In this document: piece by piece, positions 48,001 through 52,040 of the stretch | Numbering within the stretch: the first letter of the stretch is position 1 | Layout of the letters: the number at the start of each line of letters is the position of its first letter | Origin: Siderastrea siderea | Taxonomy: Eukaryota > Cnidaria > Anthozoa > Scleractinia > Rhizangiidae | Direction of reading: 5' to 3' | Length of the DNA stretch: 64,000 nucleotides | NCBI GenBank assembly: GCA_964030785.1 | Contig: OZ034975.1 | Location: 33,633,769 to 33,697,768, forward strand | Notes under the pieces: generated by a model | Database searches by the model: none | Told to the model about the DNA's origin: nothing | The model's input: the letters and a program-made list of their open reading frames with translations, nothing else | Translations under genes and position numbers: made by a program

Positions 48001-48987
48001 ATCGGGATCCTTGACCATCTACATATAGTTAAACACTTGCATTACCTGACTGAAGGTTTAATGAGAGTATAAGCGACATATAGCTACGGCGCTAGAAAAT
48101 TGTCTAGCAATCCAGGAACGTTTGCATAAACTATCACTTATGTTTCGGGTGATTTACACAACCAGACGGTCACGGTGCTCAATGTTCTTAGTCACAAGTT
48201 GAGTTTTTGAGAAAGGTCAGAAAGGTACGGTTGATAATATTATTGCTTCACTTAGCATGAACACGCTTTGTATTGATTATTGAAACCGGAGAAAACGCAC
48301 TTTAGTCTCAGGCGAACAATGTTAAGGCGTCCTTGAGCACATACTTTTTGATCGGTACTTTTTCAAAAAGTCAGTTTTTCAGGTACTTTTATTTAACGTT
48401 CTGGTCTGAATTCGGACCGCAATGTCAGGCATGCTATATGAATGGAAAATTGAAACAGACAAGAAAGAAATGGTATTTGCTGTGGCATTTTTCAAGTCTC
48501 TGCTGTCGCGGTAGCCTATCGACCTACACGACGGTGTTGTCTCTTAACTGGCAGTGTCATTGAAGGAAAGATATAAAGCGACTTTCTTGTATCGACCCTG
48601 TTTAACTGAGATAATCATCCTATTTATCACTTTTGTTTGTAGTTGGAGTTATGGCATCCTGCTGTACGAGATTCTCACTGTGGGTAAGTTGTAACTGAGC
48701 TTTATGTCTTCGTTGTTTTACTTCCGATTCGGCTTACAGGCGATTTATATACAAAACCGCCATGTTGGTAAACATACTTTAGGAAATATCGAACTGGCTA
48801 TGTGTGACCAGGCAGCACGTTCAGTGTTTGTCTTATGGACGCTAAATTTATAACAGTATGCTTAATGAAAGCAAAATTCGTGCCATCTAGGTGGGTCTCC
48901 TTATCCGGACATAAATGCCCGACAAATCGCCGAAAAACTTCAAGAAGGGTACAGAATGCCAAAACCAAGGCACGTTGATGAAAAACT
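5641..48987 (+). CDS. Receptor tyrosine kinase gene: 4 Ig + 3 FN3 + TM + kinase, 19 exons, 3' end missing
   Basis: Nineteen exons with AG acceptors and GT (once GC) donors join into one frame of 3,227 nt, about 1,075 residues. Order: signal peptide (1-22), four Ig-like domains (32-416), three FN3 domains (417-707), linker (708-717), transmembrane helix (730-750), juxtamembrane CPRC (768-771), kinase from about 828. Catalytic marks: GKGAFS loop (G834, G836), VAVK lysine K861, likely helix-C glutamate E878, HRDLAARN (H968-N975), DFG (D988), [22 protein letters not shown] and LPVKW mark a tyrosine kinase; the kinase is closest in feel to FGFR/RET/Tie-like receptors. It would sit in the plasma membrane and signal by trans-phosphorylation. 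APE reads AYE. The CW...RP segment was not found by 64000. The ligand and exact family are not deducible here. Confidence 0.85.
5839..6541. other. Intron 1, no feature seen (intron runs 5735-6541)
   Basis: AT-rich. It contains two similar stretches around CTGGGCT-AAAATTTTCC (near 6010-6030 and 6268-6284) flanking TATGAA, which may be ends of a small repeat, but no boundaries could be set. It ends with a TTTCTTTTAAAG acceptor. Confidence 0.5.
6542..6916 (+). CDS. RTK exon 2: V-like Ig domain
   Basis: 125 codons, phase 1-1, residues 32-156. It has the late Ig pattern YGCYIQRSG with a C-terminal strand VKLVVK. At the first cysteine position there is tryptophan (SVQFTWTF), so the canonical disulphide is absent, as in some invertebrate V-like domains. 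The donor GTGGGT at 6917 was chosen over GTAAAT at 6921 because only the former keeps the phase for exon 3. Confidence 0.8.
7312..7404. repeat. Two direct copies of AGCCGGCC(A/G)TC(G/A)CCAAT, period about 66 bp
   Basis: The segments starting near 7313 and 7379 share AGCCGGCC, TC, CCAAT and TGGC with a few transitions. It lies in intron 2. Function unknown. Confidence 0.55.
7797..7950 (+). repeat. Dispersed repeat with GACGGGGATGC-ACGTCGTCTCGC core, copy 1
   Basis: A C-rich/G-rich snapback (7795-7814) is followed by CTTCCCTATAAAAGTG and GGGGATGCACGTCGTCTCG. A related inverted copy is at 9560-9735. Repeats of this type recur many times in coral genomes (recollection, not a search). It lies in intron 2. 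Confidence 0.55.
8138..8720 (+). repeat. Direct repeat family, long copy
   Basis: GAGGAGAATGTCCGGTATTTGA near 8142 and CTAAGTCAAGTGACTTAGG near 8679 recur with the same order at 9235 and 9349. A (CGA)n tract (8698-8717) follows. The intervening lengths differ, so one copy has lost or gained internal sequence. Confidence 0.55.
9233..9385 (+). repeat. Direct repeat family, short copy
   Basis: It shares GAGAATGTCCGGTATTTGA and a TAAGTGAACTGACTTAGGACGA end with 8138-8720 but is only about 150 bp long. Intronic and non-coding. Confidence 0.55.
9388..9498 (+). repeat. Two-copy tandem repeat, unit about 56 bp
   Basis: AAAAAACGTCCATTTTA opens each unit, followed by AGTCGGCG, CGACGTGCGC and ACGGCCGCC/ATGGCCGCC. 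The copies differ at several bases. The units are CpG-rich compared with surrounding sequence. Confidence 0.75.
9560..9735 (-). repeat. Dispersed repeat with CGACGAGCATCCCC core, inverted copy
   Basis: Read on the minus strand it starts with a G-rich run, ACTCCCATATGAAACGG and GGGGATGCTCGTCG, matching 7797-7950. It also holds two GGTCTCCTTTA motifs spaced about 50 bp apart. Confidence 0.55.
9740..10350. other. Intron 2 stretch, nothing recognised
   Basis: AT-rich with T-runs around 10087-10120. No ORF, repeat boundary or RNA motif could be supported. Confidence 0.5.
10362..10590 (-). repeat. Dispersed repeat, minus-strand copy (partner at 11040-11310)
   Basis: Read on the minus strand it contains ACGTTCAGTCAGAGACTTCAT, AAAACGTATCTATATCG and a run of GTTTGTTTG, which recur on the plus strand at 11099-11240. 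The end near 10362-10405 (CTAGACT, GACTCTGG, CTAGACTCGACTC) also recurs near 18180. Confidence 0.65.
11040..11310 (+). repeat. Dispersed repeat, plus-strand copy with (GT)n
   Basis: It shares ACGTTCACTCGGAGACTTCAT and AAAACGTATCTATATCG with the inverted copy at 10362-10590. A (GT)n microsatellite occupies about 11189-11220. The two copies face each other across about 450 bp. Confidence 0.65.
11533..11684. mobile_element. Near-perfect palindrome flanked by a 14-bp direct repeat
   Basis: Arms of about 62 bp (11547-11608 and 11618-11679) pair with one mismatch seen, around a small TTCTTT centre. GGTTTATGTTAGTG is present at 11519-11532 and again at 11685-11698, consistent with a 14-bp target-site duplication. 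The arms contain GGCAGCATTGCCGAAAC, a phrase like those near the ends of Penelope-like elements. It is best read as a snapback insertion. Confidence 0.75.
11699..12386. other. Intron 2 stretch, nothing recognised
   Basis: No supported coding or repeat structure on either strand. Confidence 0.5.
12387..12848. mobile_element. MITE with TACCGTAAATG ends and GCGGCGCTTATT repeats
   Basis: The left end reads TACCGTAAATGGTCGATTAA and the right end is the complement of TACCGTAAATGATCGATTAA. Inside, GCGGCGCTTATT occurs at least six times in two clusters (12413-12470 and 12735-12830). Length is 462 bp with no ORF. The superfamily is not assigned. Confidence 0.75.
13010..14140. other. Non-coding part of the 12941-15968 element
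   Basis: No transposase-like translation. A 20-bp duplication ATTAGAAGGCAAAGGTTTAC occurs at 13687 and 13719. Otherwise unassigned. Confidence 0.45.
14280..15070 (+). pseudogene. hAT-like transposase C-terminal remnant
   Basis: In two frames the plus strand reads [16 protein letters not shown] (about 14367), KKLL then a stop then [15 protein letters not shown] (14475-14525), [20 protein letters not shown] (about 14590), and finally the open frame to 15070 with [29 protein letters not shown] and [28 protein letters not shown] followed by an NKE/VEN segment resembles the dimerisation region of cnidarian hAT-like transposases. The DDE and zinc-finger parts were not seen. Frame changes near 14480 and 14640 make it inactive. 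Superfamily assignment is inference. Confidence 0.6.
16056..17975 (-). repeat. Composite repeat family, copy 4 (long variant)
   Basis: On the minus strand it starts near 17975 with CTAATATATAG...AGCCTAAAAGCGG and ends near 16056 with GGAGCTCCGCTGGCGGGC and TATC, the same ends as the copies at 21043, 26653 and 38884. It shares the GGACGGACGG/ GTCACGTGACTATTACGTCA tract (16145-16200) but has a different, longer interior, including a 220-bp tandem repeat. The tRNA-like module of the other copies was not found here. Confidence 0.65.
16855..17325 (+). repeat. Tandem repeat, unit about 215 bp, a little over two units
   Basis: Each unit opens with a GCAGTTGTCGGTTTAAA-like phrase (about 16861, 17091, 17291 degenerate), then GCCGCAAAACTTATGCC-like and GTTTGGTGTTTGTTTG phrases, then GTTAGAGAACGAAATATAA. 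Copies are diverged at many positions. It lies inside the long composite-repeat copy. Confidence 0.75.
18040..18106 (+). repeat. (CCAA)n microsatellite
   Basis: Imperfect CCAA/CCAACTAA repeats over about 65 bp, in intron 2. Confidence 0.9.
18178..18240 (+). repeat. Third copy of a GACTAGAGTCCAGAGTCCAG repeat end
   Basis: AGACTAGAGTCCAGAGTCC followed by TTTAGACTTTGCCTT matches the complement of 10345-10405. Only about 60 bp of the family is present. Confidence 0.6.
18591..18626 (+). repeat. (GAT)n microsatellite
   Basis: About 12 GAT units, then GAC variants. Intronic. Confidence 0.9.
19046..19316 (+). repeat. Palindromic repeat family, copy 1 (partner 43596-43890)
   Basis: It contains GTAAAAACAATGTTACGAACG, CGCAGCGAGTGAGTAAAAT and TTTTACCAC, then AAAATTCATATCTTCAAGCC and GAAATGACGTCATCGACATC. 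The same phrases recur with part of the order inverted at 43596-43890. TGACGTCA in the element is a CRE-like palindrome. Confidence 0.65.
19728..19741. promoter_or_regulatory. Perfect RFX X-box-like palindrome
   Basis: GTTGCTATAGCAAC fits the RFX consensus GTHNYYATRRNAAC at every position and is self-complementary. It lies inside the 18.7-kb intron, far from any promoter, and could be chance. Confidence 0.3.
20296..20331 (+). repeat. (CAT)n microsatellite
   Basis: About 12 CAT units. Intronic. Confidence 0.9.
21206..21276 (-). ncRNA. tRNA-like (pol III A/B box) module in composite repeat
   Basis: On the minus strand, TGGCCTAGTGGAC (21258-21270) fits an A box and GGGTTCGACAC (about 21218-21228) fits a B box, spaced as in a tRNA. 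No full cloverleaf with a paired acceptor stem was found, so it is tRNA-derived rather than a tRNA gene. The same module is intact in copy 2 and decayed in copy 3. Confidence 0.6.
21342..21536 (+). other. Recurrent 64-codon open frame in composite repeat
   Basis: It begins [16 protein letters not shown] and includes [20 protein letters not shown]. The same frame is open in copy 2 (26961-27158, 65 codons) and in the more diverged inverted copy 3 (39237-39419, 60 codons). No known domain is recognised. The opposite strand is also open here, so coding is unproven. Confidence 0.35.
22612..23903. mobile_element. DNA element remnant with GAGAACTGAAG ends
   Basis: GAGAACTGAAGTCAAAAATC at 22612 is matched by its complement with a small gap at 23881-23903. 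The 1.29 kb between shows no transposase-like ORF, so this would be a non-autonomous element. No target duplication was seen, so the pairing could still be two separate copies of one end. Confidence 0.55.
23904..25572. other. End of intron 2, nothing recognised
   Basis: No supported ORF or repeat boundary. A short phrase TTTGCCCAGTTTGTATTTTT (25288) resembles one at 19780. The acceptor GTTTTTTTAG closes the intron at 25572. Confidence 0.5.
25573..25815 (+). CDS. RTK exon 3: Ig domain (I-set like)
   Basis: 81 codons, phase 1-1, residues 157-237. Both canonical cysteines are present: [13 protein letters not shown] and [15 protein letters not shown], with TW in ITWTR as the core tryptophan. The donor is GTGAGT. 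The domain is short for an Ig fold, which suits the I-set/C2 type. Confidence 0.92.
25816..26652. other. Intron 3, first part, nothing recognised
   Basis: Open frames here have no domain resemblance. No repeats with clear ends. Confidence 0.5.
26653..27529 (+). repeat. Composite repeat family, copy 2
   Basis: Near-identical to 21043-21859 from TATATAGATTTAGCC to GGCTCCGCTAT, with longer T-rich and AACTTTTT tracts. It has the tRNA-like module (26824-26894, minus strand) with intact boxes and the recurrent open frame (26961-27158). High similarity to copy 1 suggests recent activity of the family. Confidence 0.8.
27530..28840. other. Intron 3, middle part, nothing recognised
   Basis: AC-rich stretches around 28010-28420 but no supported gene. 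A G11 run lies at 28813-28823. Confidence 0.5.
28844..29100. mobile_element. Probable GGCCCC-type MITE relative, right end unclear
   Basis: TTAAGGCCCCATTTGCATGG opens a GC-rich block with repeated CCCGGGT and GGTAACCC motifs and an inverted CGAGTTG/CAACTCG pair. It resembles the complete TTA-flanked element at 57213-57398, but the right boundary is not clear. Confidence 0.4.
29552..29824 (+). CDS. RTK exon 4: Ig domain
   Basis: 91 codons, phase 1-1, residues 238-328. Canonical pattern: VTFTCNVND and [14 protein letters not shown], ending VRLNIN. The tryptophan expected after the first cysteine is replaced (EYKFYLQG). Acceptor TTTTCTTCAG, donor GTGAGT. Confidence 0.92.
30434..30779 (+). pseudogene. 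Decayed extra Ig exon of the RTK
   Basis: A good acceptor (TTTTAATTTTCAG) and the phase-1 start give [11 protein letters not shown], then [20 protein letters not shown] with the first Ig cysteine and tryptophan, and then a TAA. Further on, SFK, stop, [14 protein letters not shown], stop reads as the last part of the same domain, where the final TGA stands at the expected second cysteine. No donor is found. Because neighbouring exons are phase 1-1, skipping this one leaves the receptor frame intact. Confidence 0.8.
30842..31170. mobile_element. MITE-like repeat with CCCTCGG(G/A)CGTAC ends
   Basis: CCCTCGGACGTACCAGC at the left and the complement of CCCTCGGGCGTACAAGC at the right delimit 329 bp. 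A second inner inverted pair, GTACAAGGGGGGTTGAT (30879) and ATCAACCCCCCCCGCTTGTAC (31141), suggests a rearranged left end. It sits just 3' of the decayed Ig exon. Confidence 0.65.
31171..31929. other. Intron before exon 5, nothing recognised
   Basis: AT-rich, no supported structure. Closed by an AAATCAACAG acceptor with a poor pyrimidine tract. Confidence 0.5.
31930..32193 (+). CDS. RTK exon 5: Ig domain
   Basis: 88 codons, phase 1-1, residues 329-416. [20 protein letters not shown] and [13 protein letters not shown] carry both cysteines and the core tryptophan, and the domain ends VVLKQI. The donor is GTGAGT. This is the last Ig domain before the FN3 block. Confidence 0.93.
32194..33030. 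other. Intron, nothing recognised
   Basis: A small ACATGTGTCACATGTACATGT palindromic stretch is at about 32357. Otherwise no supported feature. Confidence 0.5.
33031..33091 (+). repeat. (AAT)n(AAC)n microsatellite / LINE 3' tail
   Basis: Tandem TAA then CAA triplets. In LINE orientation this is the 3' tail, (TTG)n followed by (TTA)n, immediately after the element's last unique sequence. Confidence 0.85.
33092..36505 (-). pseudogene. APE-type non-LTR retrotransposon, 5'-truncated, two frameshifts
   Basis: From 5' to 3' on the minus strand: an endonuclease part (36503-35500) with [19 protein letters not shown] and FSDHCQLI, matching AP endonuclease motifs; then RT with [24 protein letters not shown] (motif A), [17 protein letters not shown] (B), [10 protein letters not shown] (C) and LKINLKKTK (D); then a C-terminal [19 protein letters not shown] zinc-binding-like end. 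The frame shifts near 35500 and again near 34732 within motif A, splitting A from FDSIW. No ORF1 is left and the 5' end abuts a microsatellite, so it is 5'-truncated and dead. The clade is not assigned. Confidence 0.9.
36506..36578 (+). repeat. (AATGAT)n/(AAT)n microsatellite
   Basis: AATGAT, AAC and AAT units over about 70 bp at the 5' boundary of the LINE, so the LINE is bounded by triplet microsatellites on both sides. Confidence 0.85.
36757..37032 (+). CDS. RTK exon 6: FN3 domain 1
   Basis: 92 codons, phase 1-1, residues 417-508. [20 protein letters not shown] and [15 protein letters not shown] are typical FN3 signatures (tryptophan in strand B, NGG.PI..Y, Y.V.V.A.N). The acceptor is TTTTCTTTCAG and the donor GTAAGA. 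A T-run and a G14 run (37122-37135) follow 90 nt into the intron. Confidence 0.93.
37136..37850. other. Intron, nothing recognised
   Basis: No ORF or repeat boundaries supported. Confidence 0.5.
37857..37966 (-). repeat. Inverted body fragment of the tRNA-derived SINE
   Basis: Read on the minus strand it contains AACTGCGATGATCACATCTTC and CACATCATTTCCATT, matching the body of the SINE copies just downstream. It lacks the tRNA-like head. Confidence 0.7.
38016..38090 (+). ncRNA. tRNA-like SINE head, copy 1 (degenerate)
   Basis: TAGCTCAGTTGGTAGAGC is a good A box and D arm. The B-box region GGTTTTGAATCC has an extra T compared with GGTTCGAATCC, so it is probably inactive. Confidence 0.6.
38271..38345 (+). 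ncRNA. tRNA-like SINE head, copy 2
   Basis: A cloverleaf can be drawn: acceptor GGTCTTC/GAAGCCC with one mismatch, D arm GCTC/GAGC, anticodon stem CTGCA/CGCAG with one mismatch, loop GTGCAAA giving an apparent GCA (Cys) anticodon, and T loop TTCGAAT. It sits in a repeated unit with mismatches, so it is tRNA-derived rather than a cellular tRNA gene, though a real tRNA gene is not fully excluded. Confidence 0.55.
38884..39676 (-). repeat. Composite repeat family, copy 3 (inverted)
   Basis: Ends match the other copies on the opposite strand: AAGCCTAAAAGCG and TATATAGATAAGCC near 39676, GGGCTCC near 38890. It is more diverged; the tRNA-like module (39489-39533) has lost its B box, yet the 60-codon frame [16 protein letters not shown] is still open (39237-39419). 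Confidence 0.75.
39904..40062. repeat. GC-rich foldback repeat
   Basis: GGCAGGCGCCGAAAGGGAAG at the left is matched by CTTCTAGCGCCTGTCAGGC at the right, with a CGCAAGCGCGATTCGCG-rich centre. About 160 bp, intronic, non-coding. Confidence 0.6.
40237..40548 (+). CDS. RTK exon 7: FN3 domain 2
   Basis: 104 codons, phase 1-1, residues 509-612. [20 protein letters not shown] and [12 protein letters not shown] are FN3 hallmarks. It is clearly similar to exon 8 ([11 protein letters not shown] versus [21 protein letters not shown] in both), pointing to tandem exon duplication. Donor GTAGGT. Confidence 0.93.
40549..41568. other. Intron, nothing recognised
   Basis: Begins with a (TTTG)n stretch (40577-40605). 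No supported feature beyond that. Confidence 0.5.
41569..41587 (+). repeat. G19 run 75 nt upstream of exon 8
   Basis: An uninterrupted run of 19 guanines between 41569 and 41587. Such a run could form G-quadruplex structure in the pre-mRNA close to the exon 8 acceptor; effect unknown. Confidence 0.8.
41662..41946 (+). CDS. RTK exon 8: FN3 domain 3
   Basis: 95 codons, phase 1-1, residues 613-707. [20 protein letters not shown] and [14 protein letters not shown] are FN3 signatures. It ends KKTVKVLK. The donor is GTACAG, weaker than most in the gene. Confidence 0.93.
42484..42513 (+). CDS. RTK exon 9: 10-codon linker microexon
   Basis: Thirty nucleotides between a TATCGTAG acceptor and a GTAGGA donor give [10 protein letters not shown], phase 1-1. 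It joins FN3-3 to the transmembrane exon. Evidence is position, phase and splice sites; skipping it would also keep the frame, so it may be alternative. Confidence 0.65.
42632..42678 (+). repeat. (AACA)n microsatellite
   Basis: Imperfect AAC/AACA units, intronic. Confidence 0.85.
43124..43243 (+). CDS. RTK exon 10: transmembrane segment
   Basis: 40 codons, phase 1-1, residues 718-757. [20 protein letters not shown] (about 731-750) is a single hydrophobic helix followed by RRTR, a stop-transfer pattern with the cytoplasmic side C-terminal. One cysteine (C721) precedes the helix. Strong sites: CATTCTAG and GTAAGT. Confidence 0.93.
43362..43380 (+). CDS. RTK exon 11: 19-nt juxtamembrane microexon
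   Basis: Between TTGTTATTGCAG and GTAAGT. It adds GNPETN and two bases of the next codon, shifting the phase from 1 to 2, which is what exon 12 needs. Both splice sites are strong. Confidence 0.8.
43596..43890 (+). repeat. Palindromic repeat family, copy 2
   Basis: AAAATAGACCACTCG, CTCACTAGTGAGGATATCGA, ATATGAATTTTATTCTCG and then AACGAGCGCAGCGAGTAAG and AAAATTCATATCTTCAAGCC. Left and right flanks of the AACGAGCGCAGCGAG centre are inverted versions of each other. Partner of 19046-19316. Confidence 0.65.
44083..44095 (+). other. Candidate 13-nt alternative microexon with in-frame stop
   Basis: CGATTTATCATAG lies between a strong acceptor (CTTCTATTTCAACAG) and a strong donor (GTAAGT). Spliced after exon 11 (phase 2) it would read Ser-Asp-Leu-Ser-stop, ending the protein six to twelve residues past the membrane helix. 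Exon 11 joined straight to exon 12 gives the full kinase frame. It may be a decoy pair of splice sites. Confidence 0.4.
44172..44211 (+). CDS. RTK exon 12: juxtamembrane CPRC segment
   Basis: 40 nt, phase 2 to 0. It gives [14 protein letters not shown] (764-777). The CPRC pair resembles half of a zinc ribbon and could also be a palmitoylation site near the membrane; both are inference. Acceptor TTACGTTTTAG, donor GTAAGT. Confidence 0.8.
44695..44956 (+). CDS. RTK exon 13: juxtamembrane tail and kinase N-lobe
   Basis: Phase 0 to 1, residues 778-864. Tyrosines in APIYATP and GDYMPL are candidate docking sites. [20 protein letters not shown] leads into the glycine-rich loop, and VAVKMLK holds the ATP-contacting lysine (K861). 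Acceptor GCATTTCTTTCTAG, donor GTAGGA. Confidence 0.95.
44957..45403. other. Intron 13, nothing recognised
   Basis: No repeat or ORF supported. Confidence 0.5.
45404..45514 (+). CDS. RTK exon 14: kinase helix C and strands 4-5
   Basis: 37 codons, phase 1-1, residues 865-901. [20 protein letters not shown] supplies the helix-C glutamate (likely E878), then [12 protein letters not shown]. This wording is very close to FGFR/RET-type kinases. Donor GTAATG. Confidence 0.95.
45515..46360. other. Intron 14, nothing recognised
   Basis: No repeat or ORF supported. Closed by TTCATTGGCCATAG. Confidence 0.5.
46361..46551 (+). CDS. RTK exon 15: kinase hinge, insert and helix E; GC donor
   Basis: Phase 1 to 0, residues 902-965. 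[19 protein letters not shown] covers the hinge, [13 protein letters not shown] is a short kinase insert with a tyrosine pair, and [19 protein letters not shown] is helix E. The exon must end AAG|GCAAGT for the frame to join exon 16, so this is a GC-AG intron. Confidence 0.93.
46683..46805 (+). CDS. RTK exon 16: catalytic and DFG loops
   Basis: 41 codons, phase 0-0, residues 966-1006. [20 protein letters not shown] and [10 protein letters not shown] hold the catalytic aspartate D970, N975 and D988. The activation loop has a single tyrosine (DDIYSRKSR) where FGFRs have a pair. Donor GTGAGT. Confidence 0.96.
46806..47797. other. Intron 16, nothing recognised
   Basis: AT-rich, no supported feature. 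Confidence 0.5.
47798..47868 (+). CDS. RTK exon 17: P+1 loop, AYE motif, helix F start
   Basis: Phase 0 to 2, residues 1007-1029. [20 protein letters not shown] then QSDV. The usual APE is AYE at 1015-1017. Acceptor TTTGTGTTCATAG, donor GTAGGT. Confidence 0.93.
47869..48642. other. Intron 17, nothing recognised
   Basis: A small CTTTTTGATCGGTACTTTTTCAAAAAG near-palindrome sits at about 48345. No gene. Confidence 0.5.
48643..48683 (+). CDS. RTK exon 18: helix F
   Basis: 41 nt, phase 2 to 1. It completes [15 protein letters not shown], with the helix F core WSYG. Acceptor TTTTGTTTGTAG, donor GTAAGT. Confidence 0.93.
48891..48987 (+). CDS. RTK exon 19: helix G region, last exon found
   Basis: Phase 1 to 2, residues 1044-1075. 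[20 protein letters not shown] then [13 protein letters not shown], the usual run-up to the CW...RP segment. It ends at a GTAAGT donor, so at least one more coding exon is required; none was recognised before 64000. Confidence 0.93.
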
Positions 48988-49118
48988 GTAAGTAAATTTC
49001 TATCTGTTTGTTCTTTGTTTCTAATTAGTATTTGGTGAATCTCACTGCAAACTTCAGTAAGTTTCATTGTTGTCTGTCTGCCGTGTTAGAGTCATGGGGT
49101 CATTTTTTAAAAGTCTAT

Positions 49119-49786
49119 TGGGCAACTCACGCCGGGCCAGCATGAGGCCTGAAGCGGCACTGTAGGAATAACTTTTGTGTTTTTAATCCAGTGGAGCTCA
49201 AACTTTGCAACGTAACAGACTTCTCAATTGCAAACAATCGTATGATTTTTGTTTTTCCACTTTAACTGTTTTTGGCGGGAAAATGACGTCATACAAATGA
49301 CATCAAAATTTTATTTTCACCTGATGACTGACTTATTGCGCGATTTGAAAAGGATATGATGAGACGAATTCAAATATGAAAAATAATTGAAAAAGCTTTA
49401 TCGGTTCAAAAGATACGACAATCTGAATTTTGAATTTCCTGCCATCTTGTTACTATATTTAGAACTTTGGCAAATTTCAAAATGCAATATCTTTTGAACC
49501 GATAAAGCTTTTTCAATTATTTTTTTCACATTTGAATTTGTCTCAACATATTCTTTCCAAATCGTGTACTAGTTTAGTCATACGGTGAAAATAAAACTTT
49601 GACGTCATCTCTATGACGTCATTTTCCCGCCAAAACCCATTAAAATCGAAAAACAAAAATCATACGATTGTTTGCAATTGAAAAGTCTGTTATGTTGCAA
49701 AGTTTGAGCTTCACTGGATTAAAAACACAAAAGTTATTCCTAGAGGGCCGCTTCAGGCCTCATGCTGGCCCGGCGTGACTGGCCCA
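49119..49786. mobile_element. Long foldback element, about 668 bp
   Basis: Arms of more than 300 bp (49119-49445 and about 49455-49786) are near-complete complements around AGCTTTATCGGTTCAAAAGAT and its inverse. Ends read TGGGCAACTCACGCCGGGCC and the complement of TGGGCCAGTCACGCCGGGCC. Both arms carry GGCGGGAAAATGACGTCAT, a CRE-like site. No ORF. It lies in the intron after exon 19. Confidence 0.85.
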
Positions 49787-50620
49787 CCACAGGGAGTTGG
49801 TAATGTTCCCGAACGGATTTTGGACATTTGCGTCTTTTTTTATGAGCAAGTTAGAGCCACCAGAAACTTGGTGACTTTTTCTGAATTTTTTCTGAAAACA
49901 GTTTTGAGCAACATGTCAAAGTTTATCAGATTTGAGGTTGCCATAACAATCATGTTTTGACAGGTAGTTTTTTTTTCAGAAATTAAAAATTTCCTCCTTT
50001 TCATGACCAGTAACAACTTTTGGATATTTTTTTTTAAACTGATTTTCATTATTTTTTGGTCAATTTTGGTGCTTTTCGTTTCGGAAAAATCGAGAAAGAA
50101 AGATAGTGGATCGAAGATTGCCGCCTCTTGAGAACATGACGTAATTCTTTGTTACGTCAGGTGACGTTATCGGCTCATATTGCGCACTTCAACGTGAACA
50201 TGTTTAGACGTACTATACATCCTCTTAGGTTCGTTCTCACGGCGTCGTTGTCACATGTCTGAGTAACGGGCGTTGGTGGAATCCTTTCCCCGGTCCCTGA
50301 AGACCAAAAGGGGGAAAAGGTATGAATAGGGCAGGGTTAAGTGTGTGCCTTTGGCCGAAATTGTTAATGTTACAAAATAGACTTAAATGTTACAAAATAG
50401 CCTTCAGTGTGATCATCTGTCGTCTTTTTGTTTTGTTTTACATATTCTTACTTCGTGTTCTCTTTCTGATCTCAAAAGGCAACCATTACTCACGTTTGAT
50501 AGCAGTATCGACCATCAAAGAACCTGATAAATGTTGTAATCCAGTTTTGTTTAGCCGGTTTTTGAACTACCCTTACTCTAAGCAGTGGCACCATAATCGG
50601 AACGTATTCGAGTTGACGTT
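49787..50620. other. Unassigned non-coding stretch
   Basis: A short direct repeat, AATGTTACAAAATAG (about 50357 and 50377), is the only structure seen. Confidence 0.5.
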
Positions 50621-50623
50621 ATA

Positions 50624-50677
50624 ATAAATAATAAATAAATGAAGAATGAAGAATGAATGAATGAATAAATAAATAAC
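50624..50677 (+). repeat. (AATA)n/(AATG)n microsatellite
   Basis: Mixed AATAAATA and GAATGAAT units. Confidence 0.85.
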
Positions 50678-51004
50678 TGTTACTAACACTGCACGAAAAG
50701 ACGGATTTACCGAGCTTTACAACTGAAGTAAATATGTAGCAAATTTAGGGCTCTAAATTTGTCACAAATTTGCACAGGCGGCATTGTCGAAGCAAAGACA
50801 CACACTTGCTCCTGCTGAAATTAGGCGCAAATGTAACGTAAACACGAAGTTTGCATCAGATTTGTGTCAGTTTTGCCATCAACGTAAATTTTCAAATTTC
50901 ACATTCATTTGCTGTAGTTTTGCTACCCTTAAAAATTAATACTTTTACGGAGTCCGTAAATCTAAGCAAACACGGTGAAAATCAACTTATTTGCATCAAA
51001 TTAC

Positions 51005-51330
51005 CATCACTTTTACTTGAGTGGCAAATAAACAAATTTGCATTACTCTCACATTTACTATTATAGCAATTGTGCCTATTTGCACCAACTTTACGCCAAG
51101 GTCAAATCAGGAAATTTAGGTTTATTTACCCCATATTTACTAAAGGAGCAAACATACTCATCTCCGAACACGCAAACAAGTGGCGTAAATCAAAGTACTG
51201 TCACATTTACTTGAGTAGCAAATAAACAAATTTGGATATCTTACCCTTCCATTTGCTATCATTATGGCAATTCTGTTTATTTGCACCAACTTTACACCAA
51301 GTCAGCAAATTTAGGTTTATTTTCCCCAGA
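51005..51330 (+). repeat. Two-unit tandem duplication, period about 197 bp
   Basis: TTTACTTGAGTGGCAAATAAAC near 51012 and TTTACTTGAGTAGCAAATAAAC near 51209, each followed by a TTTGCACCAACTTTAC phrase and AAATTTAGGTTTATTT. The units have diverged moderately. Confidence 0.75.
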
Positions 51331-52040
51331 AGCAAATATGGAGCAAATATAACCATTTCCATTTTCGCCAACCTACTCTTTTTTTTATGAAACCCGAAGA
51401 TTTTCAAGTCATATTTCGTGTACTGTTAATCAGCAAATTTGTCCTAAACAATCCTTTTTGACCTCTGTAAGAAAGTGCACAAGTATGTAAATCAGGGCTG
51501 AAAACGTACTTAAAATGGCGAATTATTTCCCTCCAAACAAATTACAAATCTTAGTAGTTTTCGTTCTCACATTGGATAATTCAGTCTTGAACGATGTCAA
51601 TCAAACGCACTATGGGATTCCAGTGGGATAATGATCACGCGCGCGTCATGTTTTCACGCCACACGCAATTTTCGCGTCCGCTCGCGTGTCCTTTGTGCTA
51701 ATCAACCCCTAGTGGATTTTGGAGGTGGATTCATTAGAAGAACAAAGAAAAATGTTTTCTATGCCAGAGGGACTTTGAATATTACACATCCGAGAAGTGC
51801 CCAGACAATGATTCAAGAACTCCACGATGTTTGAATTAGCAAAGATGCACAACATTTGCTTATCATTTTGTCTCAATCTGGTAATTATGTTGCATATTTC
51901 ACAACATTTTCCTAAATCTTTTCGTCTCAAAATGCTTATTATGTTCCATATCCCAAAAGTGCTCAGGCATATGGTGATGCTAGGACTCCAAGCTGAGTCA
52001 GCCAGAAAGGATATTCAACATATCTAAAATGTTGCCGCTC
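51331..52040. other. Unassigned non-coding stretch
   Basis: Short open frames without recognisable domains. No repeat ends found. Confidence 0.45.
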
